Assembly: GCA_944326765.1 (NCBI GenBank)
Contig: CALVFE010000011.1
Location: 1 to 40,410, forward strand
Origin: an uncultured Elusimicrobiales bacterium
Lineage (GTDB): Bacteria; Elusimicrobiota; Elusimicrobia; Elusimicrobiales; Elusimicrobiaceae
DNA: 40,410 nucleotides
Direction of reading: 5' to 3'
Each line of letters begins with the position of its first letter. The first letter of the stretch is position 1. Shown one piece after another: positions 6,818 through 16,300 of the stretch. Below the pieces are notes generated by a model, which saw only the letters and a program-made list of their open reading frames with translations, made no database searches and had not been told where the DNA came from. The position numbers were made by a program, and so were the translations under genes.

Positions 6818-7530
6818 CTGCCCGGCCTGCGGCAGCGCGCCACCAACATCACGCTGTATCCCCCCACCCACCACGCCGCCCAGGCGCGCGGCAAAAAAGA
6901 ATGCGCTAGGCGCCGAATGGCCATTCCTATTCGGCTTCGTCTGCTGGTTAAAACAGGGGGGCGTTCCACATATTTATTGGTATAATGCCAACTTAAAATC
7001 GTGTATCCGCGGGAGTGCAGCCATTTTTTTAAATAAGGCGCGGTATAGAAATGGACATGTCCAACGGTGCTGCGTTCCTGTTCCAGAATTTCCGGATTGA
7101 CCAGCGTGCGGAACGATAAATCCAGCGGGACATGCAAAATCAATAAATCCGTATTTTTTTCCAAGGATTTTAAGAATATATCGGGATCCGGCAAATGTTC
7201 CAATACATCAATGGCCAACACCGCATCAAAAACACTTTCTTTCGCCGGCGCGCCATGGATAAAGTGTGTATTTGGGGGCGCATTTTTCAAACACAGCGTA
7301 TGCGCTTGGGGCGAAATATCACACCCGGTAAAATGCATTGCCGGCTGCCGGCGCGCCCATTCTTTAATCAATTCGCCCGAACCGCACCCCACATCGCATA
7401 CGGTTTGAAGCGGTTTTGCAATTTTGGCTTGCTCCAAAGCATACAACAGATGTCCCAGTTTCCAATGAGCGTCCTGCCCGTGCCAACCGGGATTGGCTTG
7501 TAAGTAGTCGCCGTTCGTATAGATAGACAT
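6814..7530 (-). CDS. Class I SAM-dependent methyltransferase
   Basis: This 238-residue protein has Rossmann-type methyltransferase motifs: DVGCGSGE (46-53, SAM loop), GCDISPQAH (motif II acid), VFDAVLAIDVLEHLPDPD (motif IV) and a later GHVHFYTAPYLKKWL. The layout resembles methyltransferases found in cell-surface polysaccharide or natural-product clusters; the substrate is unknown. The start MSIYTNGDYLQ fits the common family start and lies six bases downstream of TATAAT (7542-7537) with no ribosome binding site, hence probably leaderless. An alternative TTG at 7599 is preceded by AGGGGGG and would add 23 residues. The gene converges on nfo with stop codons overlapping and no terminator between them. 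Confidence 0.8.
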   Translation of the reverse strand: MSIYTNGDYLQANPGWHGQDAHWKLGHLLYALEQAKIAKPLQTVCDVGCGSGELIKEWARRQPAMHFTGCDISPQAHTLCLKNAPPNTHFIHGAPAKESVFDAVLAIDVLEHLPDPDIFLKSLEKNTDLLILHVPLDLSFRTLVNPEILEQERSTVGHVHFYTAPYLKKWLHSRGYTILSWHYTNKYVERPPVLTSRRSRIGMAIRRLAHSFLPRAWAAWWVGGYSVMLVARCRRPGS

Positions 7531-7657
7531 AGGTTTATTATACTTAAATTTGCTTTCGGCGCGAATCCGGCTAATCCTTTTTACCCCCAATTCCTGCAAC
7601 AGATTTCCCCCCTAAAACACAGGTTCAAAAAACCCTTTCTTTTTATCGCAAATTCTG

Positions 7658-7663
7658 TATAAT
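7658..7663 (+). promoter_or_regulatory. -10 element of the autotransporter gene
   Basis: TATAAT lies about 38 bases before the ATG, at a normal distance for a leader of ~30 bases that contains the ribosome binding site GGAGG. No convincing -35 element is visible; the spacing position reads CTTTCT. Confidence 0.5.
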
Positions 7664-7700
7664 AGAAATATATTGTTTTTTTAATTAAACCGGAGGAAAA

Positions 7701-10700
7701 ATGAAGAATTTGACTGCAGTCTTAATGCTTGCTTTCTGCTTGGCTTCCACCGCCGGCGCACAGACTTATGTTCCTATTGAAACAGTCGGGCCGGTCGAAG
7801 GGAAAACGATAACCATCAACAAGCCTCTTACCCAAGAAGCAGACGGGAAGATGATCGCCGGCGGCGCTTCCATCAACAACACCGCGGCCAATAATACGGT
7901 AAACATCTCCATCGATATAGCGGAAACAAGCACCAACGTTCCAGAAGGGCAATACAATCACTATATCGCGGGCGGCGCCGTGTATAATAACACGGCGGAC
8001 GGAAATACCGTCAACATTACTGATGCAAATATCTCCGGCAGAGCGGTGGCGGGCGGATTGGCGCGCACCAGACGGGCGGACTCGGTAGATGCCGAAAAAT
8101 GGAACACCGGCAGCGCCACGAATAATACGGTAAATATTACCGGAGCCACTATCAATGTAAACCCACAAACGACAGACAGCGTCTTCTTTATGGACAATAA
8201 TCCCGTTGCAGTAGCCGGCGGCGCCACGCAATTTTTTGTAGGAGATGCAGCAGGAAACACCGTTAACATTGCCGATTCCACCATTACCGGCGGAGTAGTG
8301 GGCGGTTTGTCTTATGTGCAAACCACCCAGGAAGAAGTAGATAATCACCCCGATATTACCGCCGACCGCAACAATAACCGCAACACCGTAAATGTCACGA
8401 ACTCCACGGTCAACGGGGATATTTATGGCTCTTATGGAGGCGTCAAAGGCAATTATAACTCGGTCATTTTAAACAAAACTACCGTTAACGGGAATGTGTA
8501 TGCCGCCGAAAGCGGATTTAGCTTGTATGACGGAGATACCTCTACCGGCACCTTCGATTACAACCGGTTGGATTTGTTGAACGGCTCCAGCGTTAATTCC
8601 GCGGCGGCCGTTTCGGCAGCTAACAATAACGCCAGCCATAACGTGATGAATATCCAGAATTCTACTGTCTCTGACGGTACCTTGTACACCGTTAAAATGA
8701 TTCACGGGCAAGAGGATAATTCCGCCACCATCGCTGGAGCAACAGACTACAACACCCTCTCCATCAGCAACACTCCCATGACCGCTTATGAAATCGGCGG
8801 TGCCATCAACTTTACCGGAAATCCCAGCTATAATACCATCAACATCAGCAATTCCGACATTACACTTAATTACAACGGCACAGAAACCTTTGGCGGAGTG
8901 ATGAATATCCAATCGTTGGAAAACCAAAATTTAATTGGCACTACAGCGTCTTCTGGAAGCATGATTACACCCGTCTTAGACGCTTCCGCCGGATATATCT
9001 TTGGCGGGGCTACGGCGGATTATACCAGCCAAACCAATTCCGCTCCCTCCACGGAAGATCCGGAAGAAGTCATTCAAGGGTTTGGCGCTTCCTCCGATAA
9101 CAACACGATTACTTTGCAAAACGGAACAATCAACGCAAACGTCGTCGGCGGTTTTGCTTCATATGTACGAGAAGTCAACTACACGACCCAAACTACCGAT
9201 GAACATGGCCGTTTAACCGAAGAAAAAAAGGTAGTAAAAAACGGGCTGGTTACCACCACCACCACCACTTCTTATACCTATGACGATACGGGTACCCCCA
9301 CCATCGAAACGGAAACAACCACGGACGAAGCAGAGTTAATCGATGACCAGTTCAGCGCTTCCGGCAATACGATTATGCTGACCAATGTTACCTTAAACGG
9401 CAACGTGTATGGCGGCTATGTAGATGGAGCGGAACTGAAACAAGAAAATATGCTTGCCAAAAACAATACCGTGATTTTGTCCGGAAACACCCAAATCAAC
9501 GGTATGGTTTACGGCGGATCTAATTCCTATTTCGCCGACACCAACAAATTGATCTTTAACAATATCGCCAATGGGAATCATTTCGTTTCCTATGACATGA
9601 CGAACTTCAAAAACTTTAACGATCAGGTTTCCATCTACGGCGATTTTGAAACCCGTCTGGAAATTACCGGCGGGGATATTCATGCGGATCTGACTTTAAA
9701 TTCAACCGCTATGAAAGAAGATGTACAGCGAATTATCCGCACCCCCGGCGAAATTTTAGACGGCTACGGCCCGGTGGAATGCAACGGCGATCCGAACTGC
9801 ATCAAATACACTTCGGACGTATCGTTAACCAATAACCGCTTAGGCGCCTATTCTTTTACGCTGACCCCGGAATTAAACGGCGACGTATTGGAATGGACAC
9901 TGGCCTCCACCAAAGATAAAGCCAATGTGGAAATGTACGGGCAACTGCCGCTGGTAGGATTAGCTTTAGTCAGCGAAGGGCCGGAAATGCTTAACCAGAC
10001 CATGAACGACATCTGGCAAAGTGAAACCGACCAAAATACGTTCGTAAACGGCGGCTACCATCACACGCGTTACAAAACCGGCAGCGGGTTTGACTTGGAT
10101 TCCTCGATTATCCATGCCGGGGCATGGAAAAAATTCACGAGCGACTGGGTCGCGGGCTTCTACGGCAAATACGCCGGCGGTTCTTACGATACCTTCCCTA
10201 TCAAAGTGTCCGGGAACGCCAATGCCTTTGGCGGCGGTTTGATGACTTCGTTACGCTACAGCGAAAGCGGCCGCTTGGAAATCAGCGCGGAAGCGGGCTA
10301 TATGGATATCGACTTTAATTCCAGCGAACTCTTATCTTCTTTTAGCAGCAAAGGCTTGTATTACGGCGCAACCGCCGGATTTGTGGAAAGCCTCTTCCAG
10401 GATCTGGATTTGTTTGCCAATATCCAATGGCTGCGCAAGGAAAAAGACGATATTACCGATAACCTGGATCAGAAAATCCAGTTCGATACCATGCAGAGCT
10501 TGGCGCTGCGCTTCGGAGCCGATTATATCTTTAACTCGCTGGACTTGGGTGGGCTGACCCCCTCCTTGGGTGTAAGCGGCATCTACGAAATGGACGGCAA
10601 ATCCACCGTAACCGTAGAAAATATGAAAAACAGCGATGCTTCGCTTAAAGGCATGAGCGGACGCGGGGAATTCTCCCTCGTCTATCACAACCGGGATAGC

Positions 10701-10793
10701 TTCTTGCCGCTGCATACGGTATTAACCGTTTACGGACAGGTGGGCAAACGGGAAGGATTCGGCGGAGAAGTAAACATCTCGTTTGAATTCTAA
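7701..10793 (+). CDS. Autotransporter-type outer-membrane protein with NTVNI repeats
   Basis: This 1030-residue protein has a signal peptide (MKNLTAVLMLAFCLASTAGA, cleavage near residue 20). Residues ~30-640 form an Asn/Thr/Ser-rich passenger built on irregular repeats of NNTVNI(S/T) followed by a VxGG or GNVYGG element, as expected of a right-handed beta-helix. From about residue 760 to the end, alternating hydrophobic/aromatic strands and a final ...VNISFEF with C-terminal Phe mark an autotransporter-like beta-barrel recognised by the BAM complex. It is probably a surface-exposed adhesin or coat protein. There are two Cys close together in the mature protein (CNGDPNC). GGAGG lies seven bases before the ATG. 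It is a single-gene unit with its own terminator. Exact function is unknown. Confidence 0.85.
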   Translation: MKNLTAVLMLAFCLASTAGAQTYVPIETVGPVEGKTITINKPLTQEADGKMIAGGASINNTAANNTVNISIDIAETSTNVPEGQYNHYIAGGAVYNNTADGNTVNITDANISGRAVAGGLARTRRADSVDAEKWNTGSATNNTVNITGATINVNPQTTDSVFFMDNNPVAVAGGATQFFVGDAAGNTVNIADSTITGGVVGGLSYVQTTQEEVDNHPDITADRNNNRNTVNVTNSTVNGDIYGSYGGVKGNYNSVILNKTTVNGNVYAAESGFSLYDGDTSTGTFDYNRLDLLNGSSVNSAAAVSAANNNASHNVMNIQNSTVSDGTLYTVKMIHGQEDNSATIAGATDYNTLSISNTPMTAYEIGGAINFTGNPSYNTINISNSDITLNYNGTETFGGVMNIQSLENQNLIGTTASSGSMITPVLDASAGYIFGGATADYTSQTNSAPSTEDPEEVIQGFGASSDNNTITLQNGTINANVVGGFASYVREVNYTTQTTDEHGRLTEEKKVVKNGLVTTTTTTSYTYDDTGTPTIETETTTDEAELIDDQFSASGNTIMLTNVTLNGNVYGGYVDGAELKQENMLAKNNTVILSGNTQINGMVYGGSNSYFADTNKLIFNNIANGNHFVSYDMTNFKNFNDQVSIYGDFETRLEITGGDIHADLTLNSTAMKEDVQRIIRTPGEILDGYGPVECNGDPNCIKYTSDVSLTNNRLGAYSFTLTPELNGDVLEWTLASTKDKANVEMYGQLPLVGLALVSEGPEMLNQTMNDIWQSETDQNTFVNGGYHHTRYKTGSGFDLDSSIIHAGAWKKFTSDWVAGFYGKYAGGSYDTFPIKVSGNANAFGGGLMTSLRYSESGRLEISAEAGYMDIDFNSSELLSSFSSKGLYYGATAGFVESLFQDLDLFANIQWLRKEKDDITDNLDQKIQFDTMQSLALRFGADYIFNSLDLGGLTPSLGVSGIYEMDGKSTVTVENMKNSDASLKGMSGRGEFSLVYHNRDSFLPLHTVLTVYGQVGKREGFGGEVNISFEF

Positions 10794-10810
10794 ATCTGTT
10801 ATTTCAAAAG

Positions 10811-10839
10811 AAAAGGCCAGCAATGGCCTTTTCTTTTTT
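10811..10839 (+). terminator. Intrinsic terminator after the autotransporter gene
   Basis: AAAAGGCCA (10811-10819), loop GCAA and TGGCCTTTT form a 9-bp hairpin followed by CTTTTTT. It lies 17 bases after the stop codon. Confidence 0.9.
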
Positions 10840-10851
10840 ATATGCTGCCAG

Positions 10852-10880
10852 TTGCGCTTTGATATAAAAACTGTTATAAT
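10852..10880 (+). promoter_or_regulatory. Promoter of tRNA-Ala
   Basis: TTGCGC (10852-10857), a 17-base spacer and a perfect TATAAT (10875-10880) put the transcription start near 10887, a dozen bases before the tRNA. Confidence 0.7.
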
Positions 10881-10898
10881 AATTAAGTAAACAAATAA

Positions 10899-10974
10899 GG
10901 GCCTGTAGCTCAGCTGGGAGAGCGCCTGCATGGCATGCAGGAGGTCGCAAGTTCGATCCTTGTCAGGTCCACCA
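10899..10974 (+). tRNA. tRNA-Ala(GGC)
   Basis: A 76-base tRNA with the complete cloverleaf. The acceptor stem is GGGCCTG/CAGGTCC with the G3-U70 wobble that marks alanine tRNAs. The D arm carries AGCTCAGCTGGGAGAGC, the anticodon stem CCTGC/GCAGG has loop ATGGCAT (anticodon GGC), the variable loop is AGGTC, and the T arm is GCAAG/CTTGT with loop TTCGATC. The 3' CCA is encoded. Confidence 0.97.
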
Positions 10975-10985
10975 TTTTGATAATT

Positions 10986-11010
10986 ACCCCGCTTTCAAGC
11001 GGGGTTTTTT
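10986..11010 (+). terminator. Intrinsic terminator after tRNA-Ala
   Basis: ACCCCGCTT (10986-10994) pairs with AAGCGGGGT (10997-11005) and is followed by a T run. It lies 11 bases past the tRNA's CCA end. Confidence 0.9.
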
Positions 11011-11149
11011 ATGGTTTTCACTTGCTCCTTCGGGCAGACCGAAATCCTTCCCTAAACGCGCGGCCTGCCACCCCACAAACCGCCTGATCGTTCGCGGCAG
11101 ATGCTCTAAAAAGAAAGGAGCTTATCGCCGGAATTTCATACAATATAGT

Positions 11150-12535
11150 ATGCCTTTTTATAAAGATCGCGTATTTCAAGGGATATTTATTGCGCTGGCT
11201 CTCTTAAAGACGGCCGCCTTCCTGCTGATTTACTTCTTTCACCCCCTGCAGGAGGCGGTATTGGCCTTTCCCGATTCTTTAACTTATGTGTATCCGGCGC
11301 AAACGCTCCTGCAGTACGGCGCGCTGTGGGAAGCCGTTTCCAGCAACCCAATGTTGCTGCGCACCCCGGGATATCCGATCTTCTTGGCGGGCATACAGCT
11401 GTTGTTCGGCAACTTGACGTGGGCAGTGGCCGCCGTTCAAAATCTGCTTTCACTGTTGTTGTTGATTCCAGTATATCTAACCGCCCGCCGATTAGACGGG
11501 CAAACCACCGCCCGCTGGGCAGCCGGATTTTGCGCGGCCAGTGTTTTGTATTTTTCGCTTTCTTTTGCCGTACTGACGGAAACGCTGTGCGCCTTTTTGC
11601 TGGCTTGGTTTATTTACGCAATAGTTTGTTTTTTACAGCAGCCCAAACCAAGCCGGCTGTTGGGGGCGGCCGTGTTGCTGGGATTATCCGTTTATGTGCG
11701 GCCGGCGGCCTATTATTTTATGATTGCCGCAACGGTTATGCTGGTATGTTTCAACGCGGGCAGAAAGATCCGCTTCCCTGTCCGTAAAATCCTCTTATTT
11801 TTTCTGCTGCCGCTGTTTATCCTTGTCGGCGCCTGGCAAATACGCAATCGGGTGCAAACCGGCTTTAGCGGCTTTACCACGGTGGGCGCCTATAATTTGT
11901 ATATGTGGAACGAAGACTATCTGGCAAAAAAATTTTCTATCCCCGTTTCTCAGGCACACACCGCCTTGGAACAAGCCCTGCCGCCCGGTTTTCCCGCACT
12001 GGAGCCAAAAGAACAGCTGCGCATTTATAAAGCAATGGCGCGGCCGCTTATTCAAGAAAGCTTTCTCTATAAACTGTCCCGCGCGCCGCTGTGGGCGGCC
12101 AAAACATTATTCGGGGCGAATTTTGTCCACCTATCTCGTTTGCTCTATGGCGGCCGCTACGCAGCCGAAACCATCGATGACGAAATGTTAAATCATACTT
12201 CGGCCGTTCACAACCGTTGGCTGAAAACTCTGCCGGAAAAACTATTATTCTTGAGTTCCGCCGGACAAGTATTATTGACGGTTATACTGGGAATAATAGG
12301 ATTCTGTTGGCTTTGGAAAAAACGACAAACGGAAATCTTTTTTCTACTTGTATATTGCCTGTATTTTTGGGGAATTGGTTCTACTTTTTTTGGAGCATAC
12401 GCCCGTTTCCGTGCGCCGTTTGAATTCGTGCTATGTATTGCCGCCGGGACAGCCGCAGCACACATAACTTCTTTTTTAAAGAAACAATTTCCCCGGAGAA
12501 ATAAAACTTCCCGGGCCTATGCCCGGGAGTTGTAA
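11150..12535 (+). CDS. GT39/PMT-type integral membrane glycosyltransferase
   Basis: This 461-residue protein has about ten to eleven transmembrane segments. The first periplasmic loop carries AFPDSLTYVYPAQTLLQYG with the acidic residue expected of PMT/ArnT-like GT-C transferases, followed by RTPGYPIFLAGIQLLFG, a classic GT39 signature. A second acidic loop reads VLTETLCAF and a third membrane loop YVRPAAYYF. Such enzymes move sugars from polyprenyl-phosphate donors to lipid or protein acceptors on the outer face of the inner membrane. The ATG at 11150 is preceded by TACAAT ending six bases upstream and no ribosome binding site (AGGAG is ~30 bases away), so the mRNA may be leaderless. The last codons contain a terminator that serves the opposite strand. 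Confidence 0.82.
   Translation: MPFYKDRVFQGIFIALALLKTAAFLLIYFFHPLQEAVLAFPDSLTYVYPAQTLLQYGALWEAVSSNPMLLRTPGYPIFLAGIQLLFGNLTWAVAAVQNLLSLLLLIPVYLTARRLDGQTTARWAAGFCAASVLYFSLSFAVLTETLCAFLLAWFIYAIVCFLQQPKPSRLLGAAVLLGLSVYVRPAAYYFMIAATVMLVCFNAGRKIRFPVRKILLFFLLPLFILVGAWQIRNRVQTGFSGFTTVGAYNLYMWNEDYLAKKFSIPVSQAHTALEQALPPGFPALEPKEQLRIYKAMARPLIQESFLYKLSRAPLWAAKTLFGANFVHLSRLLYGGRYAAETIDDEMLNHTSAVHNRWLKTLPEKLLFLSSAGQVLLTVILGIIGFCWLWKKRQTEIFFLLVYCLYFWGIGSTFFGAYARFRAPFEFVLCIAAGTAAAHITSFLKKQFPRRNKTSRAYAREL
12499..12532 (-). terminator. Minus-strand terminator inside the glycosyltransferase coding end
   Basis: Read on the minus strand, AACTCCCGGGC, loop ATAG and GCCCGGGAAGTT form an 11-bp stem with one bulge, followed by TTTATTT. 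It lies about 47 bases past the stop of the phosphoesterase gene and therefore ends the smc-phosphoesterase transcript within the last codons of the convergent glycosyltransferase. Confidence 0.8.
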
Positions 12536-12578
12536 AAAGCGAAATTTATAAATTTCACTGTCTGGCAGTGTTTGCAGA

Positions 12579-13316
12579 TTACAGCCCCAACGAAAGACTG
12601 TCTATCAAGAAAGAAGGAAATTTGCGGGCGGCCATTTTTTCCTGCGTCAGGCGAAAATCATACGGCTGGCGGATAAACCGAAAAGTTTTGGCCGCCGTAT
12701 CCCAAATTCCAAAAGAAGCGTGTGGATTATTGTCGCGCGGTTTTCCTACGGAACCCGGATTAATCACATAACGCGCTTTTTCGTTTAGGCGAACGGAAGC
12801 GTCTTCTTTTTTATTTAAGTAAATCGAACAGGCGCGCTGGCTGCCTTTGATGTAAAACGGCAGATGCGTATGCCCTACAAAACAAATCCGTCCCTGCCAC
12901 AAGTCGTAACTGGAGCGAAACTGGGAACAGCTGGAAAAATATTCTTTAATCGGATCCGCCGGCGTACCGTGTACAACGGTAAAATCACTGCCGCGTTCCA
13001 CCGCCGGCAAAGAGGACAAATAACGAATTGATTTTTCGCTTAATAATTTTTTGCTGGTTTCCAAAGCGATCTTGGCATCATAATTAAAAAAAGCTTCCAA
13101 TTCCGGCTGTACAAATACGGCATCGTGGTTTCCCAACACACACGCCAGTAAATTCAAAGAGGCTATTTTGCGCACACATTGTTCCGGATCCGGCCCGTAA
13201 CCAATAATATCACCGCAATAAATAAACTGTTTTACCCCTTCCTCTTGATAACGATCCAAGCAGGCTTCCAGGGCTTCCAGATTTCCATGTACATCGGAAA
13301 ATACGCCAATCAGCAT
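12579..13316 (-). CDS. YfcE/MJ0936-like metallophosphoesterase
   Basis: This 245-residue calcineurin-like phosphoesterase shows the full set of two-metal motifs: FSDVHGN (6-12), CGDIIGYGPDP, LGNHDAVF, VVHGTP and VGHTHLP, then NPGSVGKPRD. Family members hydrolyse phosphodiesters or phosphomonoesters in the cytosol; the real substrate is unknown. Its ATG overlaps the SMC stop by one base (TAATG), so it is translationally coupled to smc. That is an unusual partner for chromosome segregation and may reflect transcription economy only. Length is normal for the group. Confidence 0.88.
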   Translation of the reverse strand: MLIGVFSDVHGNLEALEACLDRYQEEGVKQFIYCGDIIGYGPDPEQCVRKIASLNLLACVLGNHDAVFVQPELEAFFNYDAKIALETSKKLLSEKSIRYLSSLPAVERGSDFTVVHGTPADPIKEYFSSCSQFRSSYDLWQGRICFVGHTHLPFYIKGSQRACSIYLNKKEDASVRLNEKARYVINPGSVGKPRDNNPHASFGIWDTAAKTFRFIRQPYDFRLTQEKMAARKFPSFLIDSLSLGL

Positions 13317-16300
13317 TATGCCTCCGCCAAGGCTTCAATAGCTTCTTTTTTCTTGATGTCTTCCGGATTAGACCGATCCGCCAAGTTCACAGACATTACC
13401 TTGGAAACGCCGCTTTCTTCCATCGTAATTCCATAGAGCATACGCGCCGCTTCCATAGTACGTTTGTTGTGGGTTACCACGATAAACTGCGTCGTCTTGG
13501 AAAATTCTTTAATCAAGTTCACATACCGCTCCACATTGGCTTCGTCCAATGCGGCGTCGGCTTCGTCCATAATGCAGAACGGAGACGGATTGTGCGTAAA
13601 GAACGCAAACAACAAGGACATCGCCGTCAGTGTTTTTTCGCCGCCGGACATAGAGGTGATATTCAGCAATTTTTTACCGGGCGGCTGGGCATAAATCTCA
13701 ATACCGGTTTCCAGCAGGTTTTCCGGCAGGGTAAGCACCAAATCGCACTCGCCGCCGCGAAATAAAGTTTGATAAATGTTCTTAAAATGCATACGCACTT
13801 GTTCGAACGTATATTTGAAATTTTCGCGTGTGGTTTGATTGATTTTATTAATGGCGGATTTCAAATCTTTTTTCGCGCCTTCCAGATCCGCCATCTGGGT
13901 ACGCAGGAAAGTATTGCGCTCCGTCAGCGCGTCATATTCTTCCGGGGCGGTCATATTGACGGCGCCCATATTTTCAATACGTTTACGCATCATTTTTACG
14001 CGTTCGTAATCCACCGTTTTGTCGCCGTAGTTCAACTGGGCTTCTTCCGGCGTGATGTTCCAGCTTTCAAATAGATTATTGGCAACCGTGGTGCGCTGGC
14101 GGCGGGCGTTGGCCAAAGCGTTTTCCAGATCGTTCTTTTTAATGGCCAGCTCGGAAGCTTCTTTCTTGCACGCGTTTAAAACAGTCGTTTTATCATTAAA
14201 TTCTTTTTTTAAAGCTTCTAAATCGGCGCGCATTTTATGTTCGTTTATTTCCAGCTGGGCCAACGTATCGCGTTCGGCCGACAATTTAGCCTGCGTGGAA
14301 AGTTTTTCTTCCGCCAAGCTTTTTAAACGCAGGTTGGAAGAAGCGATTTTTTCGTTACGCTGGCCCTCGCTCGCAGTCAGGCTGTTAAATTCATACTCGG
14401 TGGATTTTAGATCCAGTTCGATGTTGTTCTTTTTGATTTTTACTTCATACAGACGCGCATTTAACGTATTAATTTCCTGTTTGATTTGATCGGATTTCTC
14501 GCGCAGGGCCGTTTGAGATTGTTTTACTTCTTCTCCTTTGGCCGCCGACTGTGTCTGATTCGTTTTCAGTTCTTCCAAATGTTGTTTCAGCGATTCTACC
14601 TTCTTGCGGCGTCCTTCTACGCGCAGGGTGATTTCCTGCTTGCGCGCCGCCGCCCGGGCCAAGTTTTCTTCGGCAGCATGCAGTTCCCGCTCTTTGTTTA
14701 CCCGTTCATTTTGTATGGAGTTAAGCGCCAGAACCGTTTCCTGTGCTTTAAGACGCAAATTTTTCAATCCTTCATCGGCTTTTGTTAAAGCGTCGTAATT
14801 GGTAATAATTTCCTGAGAAACGGTTTCTTCTTCCTCGGCTTTAACGTCCATTTCCGCGCGAACGGTTTCCTCTTCGCCCCAGTAGGCTTCCGGTGCGCGC
14901 ACATCGGCTGCGCCGCCGCCCACGAAAAAGCCTCCTTTCACCGTACCGTCTTGATACGAATATCCGCCGACAACAAAACGAATTAAATCTTCCAATTCGG
15001 GCGCATAAGACAACTGCTTGGAAAGTGCATTTGCAATCGGAGCGTTTTCTGTTTTAGGCACTTCGGAAAGAACAATAAATTTCGCGCGCGCCTGCCCGTG
15101 TTTTTGCAATACTTGCAACGCCTGTTCCAACGCGGCCGAGTCGGCGCACAGAACGGCGTCCAGATATTTTCCAAAGGATTCCTCCACCGCCACGCTTAAT
15201 GCCGCCGGATATTTCAATGCCTTTCTCAAGGTTCCTTTTATCCCGGCAATACCGCTTTGCACCACGGCTTTTACCCCCACCCAGTACGGATCGTTTTTTC
15301 CCTGGGTTTGAATCATTTCCAATTTGGCGGCTAACGCGGCGCGCGCCGACTTAACAGCGGAGAGTTTTTCATTCAATGTGGTTCGCTGCGTTTGTAACTG
15401 ACGCAAATTGTCCTCGCCTTGCGCAATAGCGCGGCGCGCTTGCTCCACCTCGGTTTGTTGAGCAGCCAACCGGCCGGCGATATCTTCCAAAGCGCGGCGT
15501 ATCTCCGCCAGCCCGGCCGTCTGTTCCTGACTGGTTTTTTCAGCCGCAATCAGATCTTCATCTTCGCGTTGTGCGGAAGATTCTTCCAACGCAATTTGAT
15601 TGGAAACTTCCATCTGTTTGCGCACCAACGCCATCAATTCACCCGATATACGCTGTATTTCCGATTCGGCGGCGCGCAACTCATTTTCCAATCGCTGCAA
15701 AGAGGACACTTGTTCGTTATATTTTTCCTGCAGCGGATTCAATTCCGCCGAAATTGCCGCCAGCTGTTCTTTGAGTTTGGCAATCGCCGGCGCCAGTTCC
15801 TGCAAGCGGCTTTGCCCGCGCTGGGCTTCTGCGCCGGACGAAGCGATCTGCGCCGTCAGTTCCGCCGTCAAATTGTCACAGTTCTTAATAGCCCCTTCCA
15901 GTAAACCTACCTGATATTTGCTGGCAGAAATTTCTTTGTTAAATTCGTCCGCTTCTTTTTGTTTATGCGTTAAATTTAAATCCAAGGCGGCCGCCGCGCC
16001 TTCTTGGGCAGAAATGCGCGCTTCCAAATCTTCCTGTTTGCGCAAAATCGGCTCCAACTCGCCGGCATGCTTGGCAATCAAAGCATCGGCTTCTTTAATG
16101 GAGCAGACGGAAATGGCGATTTCGCTTTCCTTTAATTCTTCGCGATAGCGCTGGTATAAACGCGCTTTTTTGGCTTCGCTGTCCAATTTCTTGATTTGTT
16201 CTTCAATCAGCGCCACCGTATCGGCCAGGCGCGCCAAATCCAAATCCACGCGTTCCAAACGTTTGATACATTCTTCACGTTTTGCTTTGTACTTGGATAC

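Noticed and set aside
7701..10793. Tandem DNA repeats in the autotransporter gene
   Set aside because: The repetition is at protein level (NTVNI); at DNA level the copies are too diverged to call a tandem or CRISPR-like array.
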